Source: Pantoea sp. GD03673 (GTDB taxonomy: Bacteria > Pseudomonadota > Gammaproteobacteria > Enterobacterales > Enterobacteriaceae). Taken from it: a DNA stretch of 64,000 bases. Both the position numbers and the translations under genes were made by a program. Positions 42,974 to 51,332 of the stretch are shown here, in pieces (position 1 is the stretch's first letter; each line of letters begins with the position of its first letter). The stretch is from contig NZ_JAOCKJ010000004.1 in the NCBI RefSeq assembly GCF_029844725.1, positions 400,274 to 464,273 on the forward strand, in the 5' to 3' direction. The notes below the pieces were generated by a model. It had not been told where the DNA came from. It saw only the letters and a list, made by a program, of their open reading frames with translations, and did not search any database.

Positions 42974-44227
42974 TCAGCTCCGTCCGGCAATCAGCGTGAC
43001 CGCCTGTAAATAGGCCTGCAAAGCAGGTGCCACATCCTTTGCCGCCACCGACTCTGCCGGATGGTGACTGATGCCGCGATGGTTACGCACAAATAACATG
43101 CCGACCGGCCAGCGTTCAGCGATGGCGATGGCGTCATGCCCGGCACCACTCGGCAGTGACAGGCTGCGGCCCTGCACCGTTTCCACCGCATGGCTCAGCG
43201 CCTGTTGCAGCCCGGAGTCACAGGCGGTAGCGCCGATGCGATAATATTCGTTCGATTCAAACTGAAGCCCACGCCGCAGCGCTATCGCCTCCGCCTGGGT
43301 TAACAGGCTGGAGAGCAGCGTCTCCAGCGGCGTGTCCAGCGGACCGCGCACATCCAGCGACAGCGAAACCTCGCCTGGAATCACATTCACCGCACCCGGC
43401 GCACAGTTAAGCGTACCGACGGTGGCGACCAGCTGCGGGTCCTGCTCACGGGTGGTCTGCTCGATAAAGACCATCCATTCAGCGGCAGCAGCCAGTGCAT
43501 CTTTGCGGTGAGTCATCGGCACCGTTCCCGCATGCCCCGCTTCGCCGGTAAAACGGCAGTTGAGGCGGCGCGCACCGTTAATCGCCGTGACCACACCCAG
43601 CGCCAGATCTGCCTGCTCCAGACAGGGGCCCTGCTCAATGTGCAGCTCAAGATACCCGACGATATCCTCAACCCGCCGCGCCGCCGTCTGGATCGCCTCG
43701 CTGTCGAGACCAACATCGGCCATCGCCTGCGCCACGGTAATGCCGTTGCCATCAGGATGGGTCACCCAGCTTTGCGGCCAGCTGCCGGTAATGCCACGGC
43801 TGCCAAGCAGCGTAATGCCAAAACGGGTGCCCTCTTCGTCGCCGAAGCCAATCACTTCAATCGCCAGCGGCAGGCGACACTGATGTTCGTTAAGCCACTG
43901 CACGGTTTCAATGGCGCTGAGCACGCCCAGCATCCCGTCGTAGCGACCGGCGTTGCGCACCGTATCAAGATGCGAGCCGAGCAACAGCGCGGGCGCACCG
44001 GCTTCTGCTGCCTCGTAGCGCCCACAGATATTGCCAACCGCATCCTGCCACACCCGCATGCCCGCCGCCTGCATCCACTCACCGACGCAGGCGTTGGCGC
44101 GCAGATGTTCTGGCGAGAGGTAGACGCGGGTCAGCCCCTCGCCCGTTTCGCTGATCGCGGCCAGCGCGTCGCAGCGTGCCATCACGCGCTGTGCCGCGAC
44201 CTGGGCTTCGCTGGCGCTCATCATCAT
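42974..44227 (-). CDS. hpxK: Allantoate amidohydrolase
   Basis: About 417 residues. The start is one of three consecutive ATGs at 44227, 44224, 44221; the first overlaps the hpxJ stop and has the best spacing to GGGAG. M20-family binuclear enzyme: LGSHLDTVRNAGRYDG, GFGDEEGTRF, LELHIEQGP, SLDVRGP. It releases ammonia and CO2 from allantoate to give ureidoglycine. Follows hpxJ, matching the K. pneumoniae hpxFGHIJK order. Confidence 0.93.
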   Translation of the reverse strand: MMMSASEAQVAAQRVMARCDALAAISETGEGLTRVYLSPEHLRANACVGEWMQAAGMRVWQDAVGNICGRYEAAEAGAPALLLGSHLDTVRNAGRYDGMLGVLSAIETVQWLNEHQCRLPLAIEVIGFGDEEGTRFGITLLGSRGITGSWPQSWVTHPDGNGITVAQAMADVGLDSEAIQTAARRVEDIVGYLELHIEQGPCLEQADLALGVVTAINGARRLNCRFTGEAGHAGTVPMTHRKDALAAAAEWMVFIEQTTREQDPQLVATVGTLNCAPGAVNVIPGEVSLSLDVRGPLDTPLETLLSSLLTQAEAIALRRGLQFESNEYYRIGATACDSGLQQALSHAVETVQGRSLSLPSGAGHDAIAIAERWPVGMLFVRNHRGISHHPAESVAAKDVAPALQAYLQAVTLIAGRS

Positions 44228-45462
44228 GCCTGGCTCCCGTAGTGATCCCAGGCGGCCTGCGCGCCCGCGCCCTGCGGCGTGCGATGGCCGACGTAAGTCA
44301 GTACCGTTTCCAGCGCTGATAGCGTCTGCAACACGCAATCTTTACGGGCGTTATAACCCATCGTGCCGATGCGCCACACTTTGCCATGCAGCGGGCCAAA
44401 CGAGGTGCCAATTTCAATGCCGAAATCTTCCAGCATCAGCTTGCGCACCTGATCGCCATTAACCCCTGACGGGATCATCACGCCCAGCACGTTGTTCATT
44501 TTGTTTTTGAGATCGCCGAAGGTTTCCAGTCCCATCCCCTGAATGCCTTTCAGCATCGCTTCACCGTGCAGTTTGTGACGGGCGATGCCGTTGTCCAGCC
44601 CCTCCTGCAGGATCAGCCGGGCGCATTCACGCGCACCAAACAGCGCACTCGTGGCTTCGGTGTGATGGTTGAGCCGCTCCGGGCCCCAGTAATCCATGAT
44701 CATGCCGAGATCAAAATAGTTGGAGTAGATCATCTCCTCTTCGCCATCCTGATGCGCTTCGGTGCGGATCCCCTGCTCCACGCATTTGCGTTTGCGGATC
44801 ACCGCTTCCATCTCTGCGCTCAGGGTGATCGGCGACGTGCCCGATGGGCCGCCCAGGCATTTCTGCATGCCCGCTGACACCGCATCCAGCCCCCATGCAT
44901 CCGTTTCCAGTGCGTTACCCGCCAGCGACGCGGTGGCATCGGTGTAGAACAGCACGCCATACTGTTTGCAGATCGCCCCCAGCTGCTCAAGCGGCTGCAG
45001 CATGGTGGTCGAGGTGTCGCCCTGCACCGTCAGCAGCAGGCGCGGTCGGACTTTTTTGATCGCATCTTCAATCTGGTCGGGGGTAAAGACCTCGCCCCAC
45101 GGCACGTTAATGGTATGAACGTCTGCACGACAGCGGCGGGCAATTTCGCACAGCAGATGCCCGAAGCGGCCAAACACCGGCACCAGCACTTTGTCACCGG
45201 GGCGGATAGACGACAGCAGAATAGATTCGATACCGGCACGTGACGTGCCATCAACCAGCAGCGTCCAGCGGTTCTCTGTGCGGAACACGCCGCGATAAAG
45301 CGCCATCACTTCATTCATGTAGTGGGTCATCGCAGGATCGTACTGACCCAGCAGCTGGCTCGACATGGCGCGCAGCACCCGTGGATCGGCGTTGATTGGC
45401 CCCGGCCCCATCAGCAGACGCTGTGGCGGATTCAGTTGCGGGTAGTGCGTAATATCCATCAT
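44224..45462 (-). CDS. hpxJ: Ureidoglycine aminotransferase (PucG-like)
   Basis: 412 residues. Fold-type I PLP enzyme of the alanine-glyoxylate aminotransferase type: LLMGPGPINADPRVL, VDGTSRAGIESI, PLP lysine in SAGMQKCLGGPSG, RIGTMGYNARKD near the end. It passes the amino group of ureidoglycine to a 2-oxoacid, giving oxalurate; that feeds hpxWXYZ. Two ATGs at the start (45462, 45459) are equivalent. Confidence 0.93.
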   Translation of the reverse strand: MMDITHYPQLNPPQRLLMGPGPINADPRVLRAMSSQLLGQYDPAMTHYMNEVMALYRGVFRTENRWTLLVDGTSRAGIESILLSSIRPGDKVLVPVFGRFGHLLCEIARRCRADVHTINVPWGEVFTPDQIEDAIKKVRPRLLLTVQGDTSTTMLQPLEQLGAICKQYGVLFYTDATASLAGNALETDAWGLDAVSAGMQKCLGGPSGTSPITLSAEMEAVIRKRKCVEQGIRTEAHQDGEEEMIYSNYFDLGMIMDYWGPERLNHHTEATSALFGARECARLILQEGLDNGIARHKLHGEAMLKGIQGMGLETFGDLKNKMNNVLGVMIPSGVNGDQVRKLMLEDFGIEIGTSFGPLHGKVWRIGTMGYNARKDCVLQTLSALETVLTYVGHRTPQGAGAQAAWDHYGSQA

Positions 45463-45548
45463 CTTTTCCTTTTATAACGTCTGGCAGGCCGTTGTGTTTG
45501 CCATTCTGGCCCTGGGCCGTGACATTTTGTGCCTGTCAGACCATTGAA

Positions 45549-46280
45549 TTAGAGACGAACCGAAGAGATAAACTGCTTCAGCTCTGGCGACTGCGGCTGT
45601 GCGAACAGCGTTTTACTGTCGCCCTGCTCCCAGACGCGCCCCTGATGCATAAAGACCACACGATCGCCCACGTCACGGGCGAAGTTCATTTCATGCGTGA
45701 CGAGGATCAGGGTCATGCCCTCTGCCGCCAGCTGCTCCAGAACTTTGAGCACTTCGCCCACCAGTTCAGGATCGAGCGCGGAGGTGATCTCATCACAGAG
45801 TAAGACTTTCGGCGTCATCGCCAGCGCACGGGCGATCGCCACACGCTGCTGCTGACCGCCGGAGAGGCTGGCAGGATAGTAGTTAAGGCGTTCGCCCAGC
45901 CCGACCTTCTCCAGCATCTGCGCCGCCAGCGCCCGGCACTCGGCGTCGCTTTTTTTCAGCACTCGGCGCGGTGCCAGCATCACGTTCTCCAGCGCCGTCA
46001 TGTGCGGGAACAGGTTGAAGTTCTGAAACACCATCCCCACCGAGCGGCTGATTTCACGCGCCTGCGAGTCGCGATCGGTAATGGTCATCCCACCGAGCTT
46101 AATGCTGCCTTCCTGATAGCCTTCCAGTCCGTTCATGCAGCGCAGCAGCGTGCTTTTACCCGATCCACTGCGGCCGATGATGGAGATCACCTCGCCCATG
46201 TCGATATCCAGATCCACGCCTTTCAACACATGGTTGTCGCCGTAATATTTTTGCACCTGATTAATGGTGATGAGCGGCAT
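45549..46280 (-). CDS. hpxI: Polar amino-acid type ABC transporter ATPase
   Basis: 243 residues, GlnQ/HisP-like: Walker A GRSGSGKSTLLRCMNG, signature LSGGQQQRVAIARAL, Walker B VLLCDEITSALD, H-loop THEM. Fourth of four transporter genes in one run (F, G, H, I by order, as in Klebsiella). The cargo is probably allantoate, oxalurate or another ureide; this is inferred from context only. Confidence 0.88.
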   Translation of the reverse strand: MPLITINQVQKYYGDNHVLKGVDLDIDMGEVISIIGRSGSGKSTLLRCMNGLEGYQEGSIKLGGMTITDRDSQAREISRSVGMVFQNFNLFPHMTALENVMLAPRRVLKKSDAECRALAAQMLEKVGLGERLNYYPASLSGGQQQRVAIARALAMTPKVLLCDEITSALDPELVGEVLKVLEQLAAEGMTLILVTHEMNFARDVGDRVVFMHQGRVWEQGDSKTLFAQPQSPELKQFISSVRL

Positions 46281-46920
46281 TGAATTTTTTCTCCAGATAC
46301 TGGCTGTAGCGAGACAGCGGATAACACATCAGGAAGTAGCCCAGCGCTACCAGCCCAAAGACTTTAAACGGCTGATAGGTCACGTTGTTCAGAATGGTGC
46401 CCGCTTTCGTCAGCTCGATAAAACCGATAATCGACGCCAGCGCAGTGCCCTTGATGACCTGCACGGCAAATCCCACTGTCGGCGCAATACCGATGCGGAT
46501 TGCCTGCGGAGCCACCACCCGCCACAGCGTCTGACCAAAAGTCAGGCCCAGGCAGCGCGACGCTTCCCACTGCCCTTTCGGCAGCGCGCGGATGCTGCCG
46601 TACCAGATATCCACCAGAAAGGCGCTGGTGTAGAAGGTCAGCGCCAGCGAGGCGGCGGTCCAGGGGGCAACATCAATGCCGAACAGGCCGACGCCAAAAA
46701 ACGCCAGGAACAGCTGCATCAGCAGCGGCGTGCCCTGAAACAGCGCGGTATAACCCCGTATTGCACGCGTGAGCCACTTACGCTGCAGCAGACGCATAAA
46801 CAGCAGCGGCAGCGTGACCAGCGTTCCGCCAACAAAGGCCACCAGCGACAGTAACAGGGTCCAGCGCGCCGCCAGCAGCAGGTTGCGCAGGATGTCCCAG
46901 TCGGTAAAGGTCGTCATCAT
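46261..46920 (-). CDS. hpxH: ABC transporter permease (HisM/GlnP type) 2
   Basis: 219 residues from 46920 (an ATG at 46917 is equal). Five membrane helices and the EAA loop EASRCLGLTFGQTLWRVVAPQAIR typical of polar amino-acid importers. Start overlaps the hpxG stop. It pairs with hpxG as a heterodimeric channel. Confidence 0.87.
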   Translation of the reverse strand: MMTTFTDWDILRNLLLAARWTLLLSLVAFVGGTLVTLPLLFMRLLQRKWLTRAIRGYTALFQGTPLLMQLFLAFFGVGLFGIDVAPWTAASLALTFYTSAFLVDIWYGSIRALPKGQWEASRCLGLTFGQTLWRVVAPQAIRIGIAPTVGFAVQVIKGTALASIIGFIELTKAGTILNNVTYQPFKVFGLVALGYFLMCYPLSRYSQYLEKKFNAAHHH

Positions 46921-47585
46921 GATGGCTGCACTCCAAACCATTTACGGCCAATCGCCAGCAGCAGATGGCGCATCGCAATCGACAACGCCAGATAGATCAG
47001 CGTGGTCACCAGATAGACCTCAAAACTCAGGAAGGTGCGTGACTGGATCAGGTTAGCGGCGAAGGTCAGCTCCTCGTAGGAGACCTGCGACACCACTGAC
47101 GACCCCAGCATCACGATGATGCACTGACTGACCAGCGCCGGATAAATGCGCTGCAGCGCAGGCGGCAGCACTACCCGCAGAAACGTCTGGCTGCGGGTTA
47201 ACCCCAGCACCCGTCCCGCTTCCCACTGCCCTTTTGGCGTCACCTGAATCCCGGCGCGGATAATCTCAGTGCTGTAAGCCCCGAGGTTGATCAGCATCGC
47301 CAGCAGGGCGGCCTCGCCAGCGGTAAGTTTCAGCCCCAGAGCGGGCAGACCGAAAACGATAAAGAACAGTTGCACCACAAACGGCGTATTGCGGATCAGC
47401 TCAACATAGATGCCCCACAGGCGGCTTATCCAGCTGGGTTTACCGCTGCGCAGCGCTGCGCCTGCAATGCCGATCGCCACACCGCCTGTGGTTGCCAGCA
47501 CCGTCAGCTGGATGGTGACCCACAGGCCGGAGAGCAGCTCCGGCCAGTAAGGCCACAGGGCGGGAAAGTTCAGTTGCCCGGTCAT
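46917..47585 (-). CDS. hpxG: ABC transporter permease (HisQ/GlnP type) 1
   Basis: 222 residues from the ATG at 47585. Membrane helices, IELIRNTPFVVQLFFIVFGLP and the EAA loop EAGRVLGLTRSQTFLRVVLP. Ten base pairs after hpxF, overlapping hpxH. Confidence 0.87.
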   Translation of the reverse strand: MTGQLNFPALWPYWPELLSGLWVTIQLTVLATTGGVAIGIAGAALRSGKPSWISRLWGIYVELIRNTPFVVQLFFIVFGLPALGLKLTAGEAALLAMLINLGAYSTEIIRAGIQVTPKGQWEAGRVLGLTRSQTFLRVVLPPALQRIYPALVSQCIIVMLGSSVVSQVSYEELTFAANLIQSRTFLSFEVYLVTTLIYLALSIAMRHLLLAIGRKWFGVQPS

Positions 47586-47595
47586 GAATCCGTCC

Positions 47596-48381
47596 TCAGA
47601 CGCCAAGGCTGGCGGGCAGCGGCGCTTTCAGCCACTCTTCGGACAGTTTATTCAGGGTGCCATCTTTGATGCCCTGCTCAATCAGCTCATTCACTTTCGC
47701 TTTCAGCGCAGGCTGATCTTTCTTCAGGCCGATATAGCAGGGAGAATCTTTCAGCATAAACTGCGCAACGGGCGCTTTGGCCGGATTCTGTCGCGCAATC
47801 GCGGCGACCACCAGGTTGCCGGTCGCCACATACTGCACCTGACCCGAGAGATACGCAGACAAGGTGGTGTTGTTATCTTCGTAGCGTTTAACCTGCGCAT
47901 CTTTCGGTGCCACTTCGCTGAGCACCATATCTTCTACCGCACCGCGCGTGACGCCAATCGACTTACCGCTCAGGGCAGATGCCGCTTTGATCTCATCGCC
48001 CTTCGGACCGAATACGCCCAGGAAGAACGGCGCGTAGGCACGGGTAAAGTCGATCACTTTTTCGCGTTCAGCATTTTTACCCATGCTGGAGATGACGAGA
48101 TCGACCTTATCGGTTTGCAGATAAGGCACGCGGTTGGCACTGCTGACCGGCACCAGCTGCAACTTAAGTTTCATCTGCTTTGCCAGATATTTTGCCGTGT
48201 CGATGTCATAACCCTGCGGCTGCAGGTCAGTACCGACCGAGCCAAACGGCGGGAAATCCTGCGGCACGGCGATACGGATAACGCCGCGCTTCTGGATGTC
48301 CTGCAGTTGATCGGCCAGCGCGCTTCCCGCCTGAGCCATCAGTAATGCCGCCGTCGCAACCGCCATTAAAACTTTTTTCAT
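47596..48381 (-). CDS. hpxF: Periplasmic solute-binding protein of the hpx ABC transporter
   Basis: 261 residues from the ATG at 48381. Signal peptide 1-22 (AQAGSALADQ). Family-3 amino-acid-type binding protein: GVIRIAVPQDFPPFG, GYDIDTAKYLA, DLVISSMGKNAEREKVIDFT, IGVTRGAVED. First gene of the operon F-G-H-I-J-K-Q-T, with a sigma-54 promoter and NtrC site upstream. The ligand is likely a purine breakdown intermediate. Confidence 0.87.
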   Translation of the reverse strand: MKKVLMAVATAALLMAQAGSALADQLQDIQKRGVIRIAVPQDFPPFGSVGTDLQPQGYDIDTAKYLAKQMKLKLQLVPVSSANRVPYLQTDKVDLVISSMGKNAEREKVIDFTRAYAPFFLGVFGPKGDEIKAASALSGKSIGVTRGAVEDMVLSEVAPKDAQVKRYEDNNTTLSAYLSGQVQYVATGNLVVAAIARQNPAKAPVAQFMLKDSPCYIGLKKDQPALKAKVNELIEQGIKDGTLNKLSEEWLKAPLPASLGV

Positions 48382-48433
48382 TATGCACCCCGGTGAGATT
48401 AACGTGAAACAAAAGATTCTTTGACATGCAATC

Positions 48434-48569
48434 TGCAACTAATGTGCCAATCCGGGCGTTAACAAAAAAAGGGTTAAGCGGCAGAGAGTTCAGCATAAAT
48501 CGGGCGTAATCGGGGTGACTACGCCGGAGAAGAGGTGTTCTGAAATGGGGCAAAGCACCAAAATGGTGC
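48434..48569 (-). promoter_or_regulatory. Sigma-54 promoter with NtrC-type enhancer for hpxF
   Basis: TTGGCACATTAGTTGCA on the minus strand (48450-48434) has GG and GC ten bases apart and matches the -24/-12 consensus nearly perfectly. The palindrome GCACCAAAATGGTGC (48555-48569), identical in form to NtrC sites, lies about 130 bp upstream of the predicted start, four bases after hpxU. This predicts induction on nitrogen limitation. Confidence 0.85.
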
Positions 48570-48572
48570 CTG

Positions 48573-49412
48573 TTAACGGTGCTCCAGCTCGTCAAACTGC
48601 TGATAAAGGTCGGCGATCTGGTGAATTCGCTGACGTCCCTGTGCCAGCATTTCATGCAGCAGGGCATTGGCAATCAGGTTCACCAGGCTCATGGCTGCAC
48701 TGTAACTGTCAAAGGCGGAAACGCTGTCGAGCGGCGTACAGAGCTGCCAGCGGGCCAGCGAAATCACCGTCTGCGCCTGCGGCTCACACAGCGCCAGCAG
48801 CGGGATACCGGCAGCCTGCATCTGCTGCATCAGCGGGCGAATGATGCGCGGACGGCGACGAAACGCCATCACGATTACCATATCCTCAGGCGTCATATCC
48901 ACCAGCTCCTCAGCCAGCGTCTGGCCGGGCTGCGGCAGGATATGCACCTGCGAACGCGCCTGCACCAGCTGCTGTCGCAGATGCAGCGCCACCGGATAGG
49001 CGTTGCGCATACCGATGATAAAGACGCGCTTAGCCTGCGCCAGCTGCTGAATCACTTCATTGAAGTGCCGGGCATCCAGGCTGTTCACCCACTGCGTCAG
49101 GTTAGCCATCTCCTGCTTGTAGTGGCGCGCCAGCAGCGTATTGCCCTGGACGGCATCACGGTTATCGGTCAGCGGCATACCGCTCTGGCGCAGGATGCGT
49201 AACTCATCACGCATATCCTTGTACTTTTCGTAGCCCAGACGCTTAAACAACCGACTGACCGTGGCTTTCGACACACCACTGAGCCGCGCCAGTTCGGCGC
49301 TGTTGTAGCTGATCAGATCGTCAAAATGGTCAAACACGAAGTCGGCAATGCGCTGCTCCTGGGGCGAGAGCTGGGGATAGTGACTTCTGAGTCGTTCATC
49401 AAGCTGTTTCAT
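48573..49412 (-). CDS. hpxU: RpiR family regulator of the hpx genes
   Basis: 279 residues from the ATG at 49412. N-terminal RpiR helix-turn-helix (YNSAELARLSGVSKATVSRL) and a C-terminal SIS sugar-phosphate-type domain (VFIIGMRNAYPVALHL). It sits between hpxFGHIJK and the divergent hpxWXYZ, as in Klebsiella, and likely responds to a pathway intermediate. Confidence 0.87.
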   Translation of the reverse strand: MKQLDERLRSHYPQLSPQEQRIADFVFDHFDDLISYNSAELARLSGVSKATVSRLFKRLGYEKYKDMRDELRILRQSGMPLTDNRDAVQGNTLLARHYKQEMANLTQWVNSLDARHFNEVIQQLAQAKRVFIIGMRNAYPVALHLRQQLVQARSQVHILPQPGQTLAEELVDMTPEDMVIVMAFRRRPRIIRPLMQQMQAAGIPLLALCEPQAQTVISLARWQLCTPLDSVSAFDSYSAAMSLVNLIANALLHEMLAQGRQRIHQIADLYQQFDELEHR

Positions 49413-49496
49413 AACGCGTCCTGTAACTTTTGTTTCAGCAGAAGCTAGCACAATTTACGCCAGGTTAACCGCCACATTGTCAGCGCAGTCTGAAAA

Positions 49497-49513
49497 CTGG
49501 AACAGCTCTTGCT
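49497..49513 (+). promoter_or_regulatory. Sigma-54-type promoter of hpxWXYZ
   Basis: CTGGAACAGCTCTTGCT: GG and GC exactly ten bases apart, 38 bp before the hpxW ATG. The -24 element TGGAAC deviates at one base from TGGCAC. Confidence 0.68.
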
Positions 49514-49550
49514 TTGTAAAGGGTTCTGTCACCCGGATAACGAGAAGAAA

Positions 49551-51137
49551 ATGATTCAAAGCAATATGGCCCCGCAGGGGATGGCGGTGACGCCGCACCA
49601 TCTGGCGAGTGAAAGTGCGCTCGCGGTGCTGCGTGATGGCGGTAACGCGATTGACGCGATGGTGGCGGCGGCGGCGACCATCGCCGTGGTCTACCCGCAC
49701 ATGAACGGACTGGGCGGCGATGGTTTCTGGCTGATTCTGCCGCCCGGCGGCGATCCTGTTGCTATCGACGCCAGCGGCGCGGCCGGTTCGCTGGCTCACC
49801 GCGATTTTTACGCCGATCACCCGAAGATCCCACATCGCGGCCCCAAAGCAGCGCTGACCGTGGCCGGAACCGTCAGCGGCTGGCAGGAGGCACTGACGCT
49901 CTCCGCAGAGCTGGGCACACCCCCGCTGCCGCTGGCCCGTCTGCTGCGCGATGCCATTCGCTATGCCGCCGACGGGATCCCGGTGACCGCTTCACAGGCC
50001 GCCGCTACCGCGACGTTCCGCAGTGAGTTGCAGCATCAGCCCGGCTTCAGCGCCACCTTTATGCCTGACGGCGATGTGCCGCAGCCGGGCAGCCGTTTTA
50101 CCCAGCCCGCACTGGCGAACACCTTGAGTCAGCTTACTGAAGAGGGGCTCGACAGTTTTTATCGCGGCCCGCTGGCGCACCATATGGCTGATGAGATGGC
50201 CACGCTGGGCATGCCGGTGACGCTGGCCGATCTGCAGCAGCATCGCGCCCGTCGCACGATACCGCTGCATCTGTCTCATCGCGAGGGCGACATCTGGAAT
50301 ATCGCTCCGCCGACTCAGGGCGTGGTGTCGCTGGCGATCCTGGGCATCACCGATCGTCTGGAGATGGCGGGCGCTGACGACGCGCAGACCGTACACCGCA
50401 TTGTTGAGGCCACCAAAAAAGCCTTTGCGCTGCGCGACCAGCACATCACCGATCCGCGTCACGTCACCGAAGATGTGCAGGCGCTGCTGGATAGCGATCA
50501 CCTCGATACGCTCGCCAGCCAGATCGTCGATGGCGAGGCCGCAGCCTGGGGCAACGGGCGCGGGCCGGGTGATACGGTCTGGATGGGCGTAATGGACAGC
50601 AGCGGTCTGGCCGTCTCCTTCATTCAGAGCATCTATCACGAGTTTGGCAGCGGCGTGGTGCTGCCCGGCACGGGCATTACCTGGCAGAATCGGGGCGCTG
50701 CGTTCAGACTGGACCCTGACCATTTGCTGGCGCTGGCACCCGGCAAGCAGCCGTTTCATACCCTGAATCCCGCCGCCGCGCGGCTGAAAGATGGCCGTAC
50801 GATGGTCTATGGCGCGATGGGCGGCGATGGGCAGCCGCAGACGCAGGCCGCAATTTTTACCCGCCATGTGATTCAGGGCCTGCCGTTACAGCAGGCGGTC
50901 AGTGCGCCGCGCTGGCTGCTCGGCCGCACCTGGGGGCAATCGTCCGACTCACTGAAACTGGAAGGCCGGTTTGACGACGAAACGGTGTTGATGCTGCGTC
51001 TGTGGGGGCATGAGGTGGAACGGCTGCCGGACTTCAGCGAATCCGTGGGCCATGCAGGCGCGATTGTGCGCCACAGCAACGGCATGTTTGAAGGCGCAAG
51101 CGATCCACGCAGTAACGGCAGCGCCGCCGGTTTTTAA
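49551..51137 (+). CDS. hpxW: Oxamate amidohydrolase proenzyme (gamma-glutamyltransferase fold)
   Basis: 528 residues from the ATG at 49551. Ntn-hydrolase of the gamma-glutamyltransferase family; GNAIDAMVAAAATIAVVYP and NGLGGDGFWL in the large subunit, and the autoprocessing site before Thr in GPGDTVWMGVMDSSG, which becomes the N-terminal nucleophile. It hydrolyses oxamate to oxalate and ammonia (HpxW family, recalled). No signal peptide, unlike secreted gamma-GTs. First gene of hpxWXYZ. Confidence 0.92.
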   Translation: MIQSNMAPQGMAVTPHHLASESALAVLRDGGNAIDAMVAAAATIAVVYPHMNGLGGDGFWLILPPGGDPVAIDASGAAGSLAHRDFYADHPKIPHRGPKAALTVAGTVSGWQEALTLSAELGTPPLPLARLLRDAIRYAADGIPVTASQAAATATFRSELQHQPGFSATFMPDGDVPQPGSRFTQPALANTLSQLTEEGLDSFYRGPLAHHMADEMATLGMPVTLADLQQHRARRTIPLHLSHREGDIWNIAPPTQGVVSLAILGITDRLEMAGADDAQTVHRIVEATKKAFALRDQHITDPRHVTEDVQALLDSDHLDTLASQIVDGEAAAWGNGRGPGDTVWMGVMDSSGLAVSFIQSIYHEFGSGVVLPGTGITWQNRGAAFRLDPDHLLALAPGKQPFHTLNPAAARLKDGRTMVYGAMGGDGQPQTQAAIFTRHVIQGLPLQQAVSAPRWLLGRTWGQSSDSLKLEGRFDDETVLMLRLWGHEVERLPDFSESVGHAGAIVRHSNGMFEGASDPRSNGSAAGF

Positions 51138-51149
51138 CAGGAGCGAATC

Positions 51150-51332
51150 ATGAATCAACACGACTGGGCCAGCTACATCGGCCATATGGAGCAGATCCTG
51201 CAACTGGAACTGGATGAGGCCCGCCGCGCTGAACTGCTGATCCAGCTGTCGCGCATTGCGGAGATGGCTGCGCCGCTGATGGCATTCCCGCTGGATGATC
51301 GGCTGGAAGTGGCAGGAGTGTATCAGGCATGA
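51150..51332 (+). CDS. hpxX: Small DUF4089-type protein HpxX
   Basis: 60 residues, acidic, helical, with LELDEARRAELLIQLSRIAE. Belongs by size and position to the DUF4089 proteins that precede AtzE-type amidases and form a GatC-like partner. Stop overlaps the hpxY start by four bases (ATGA), so strongly coupled. Preceded by CAGGAG. Confidence 0.85.
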   Translation: MNQHDWASYIGHMEQILQLELDEARRAELLIQLSRIAEMAAPLMAFPLDDRLEVAGVYQA

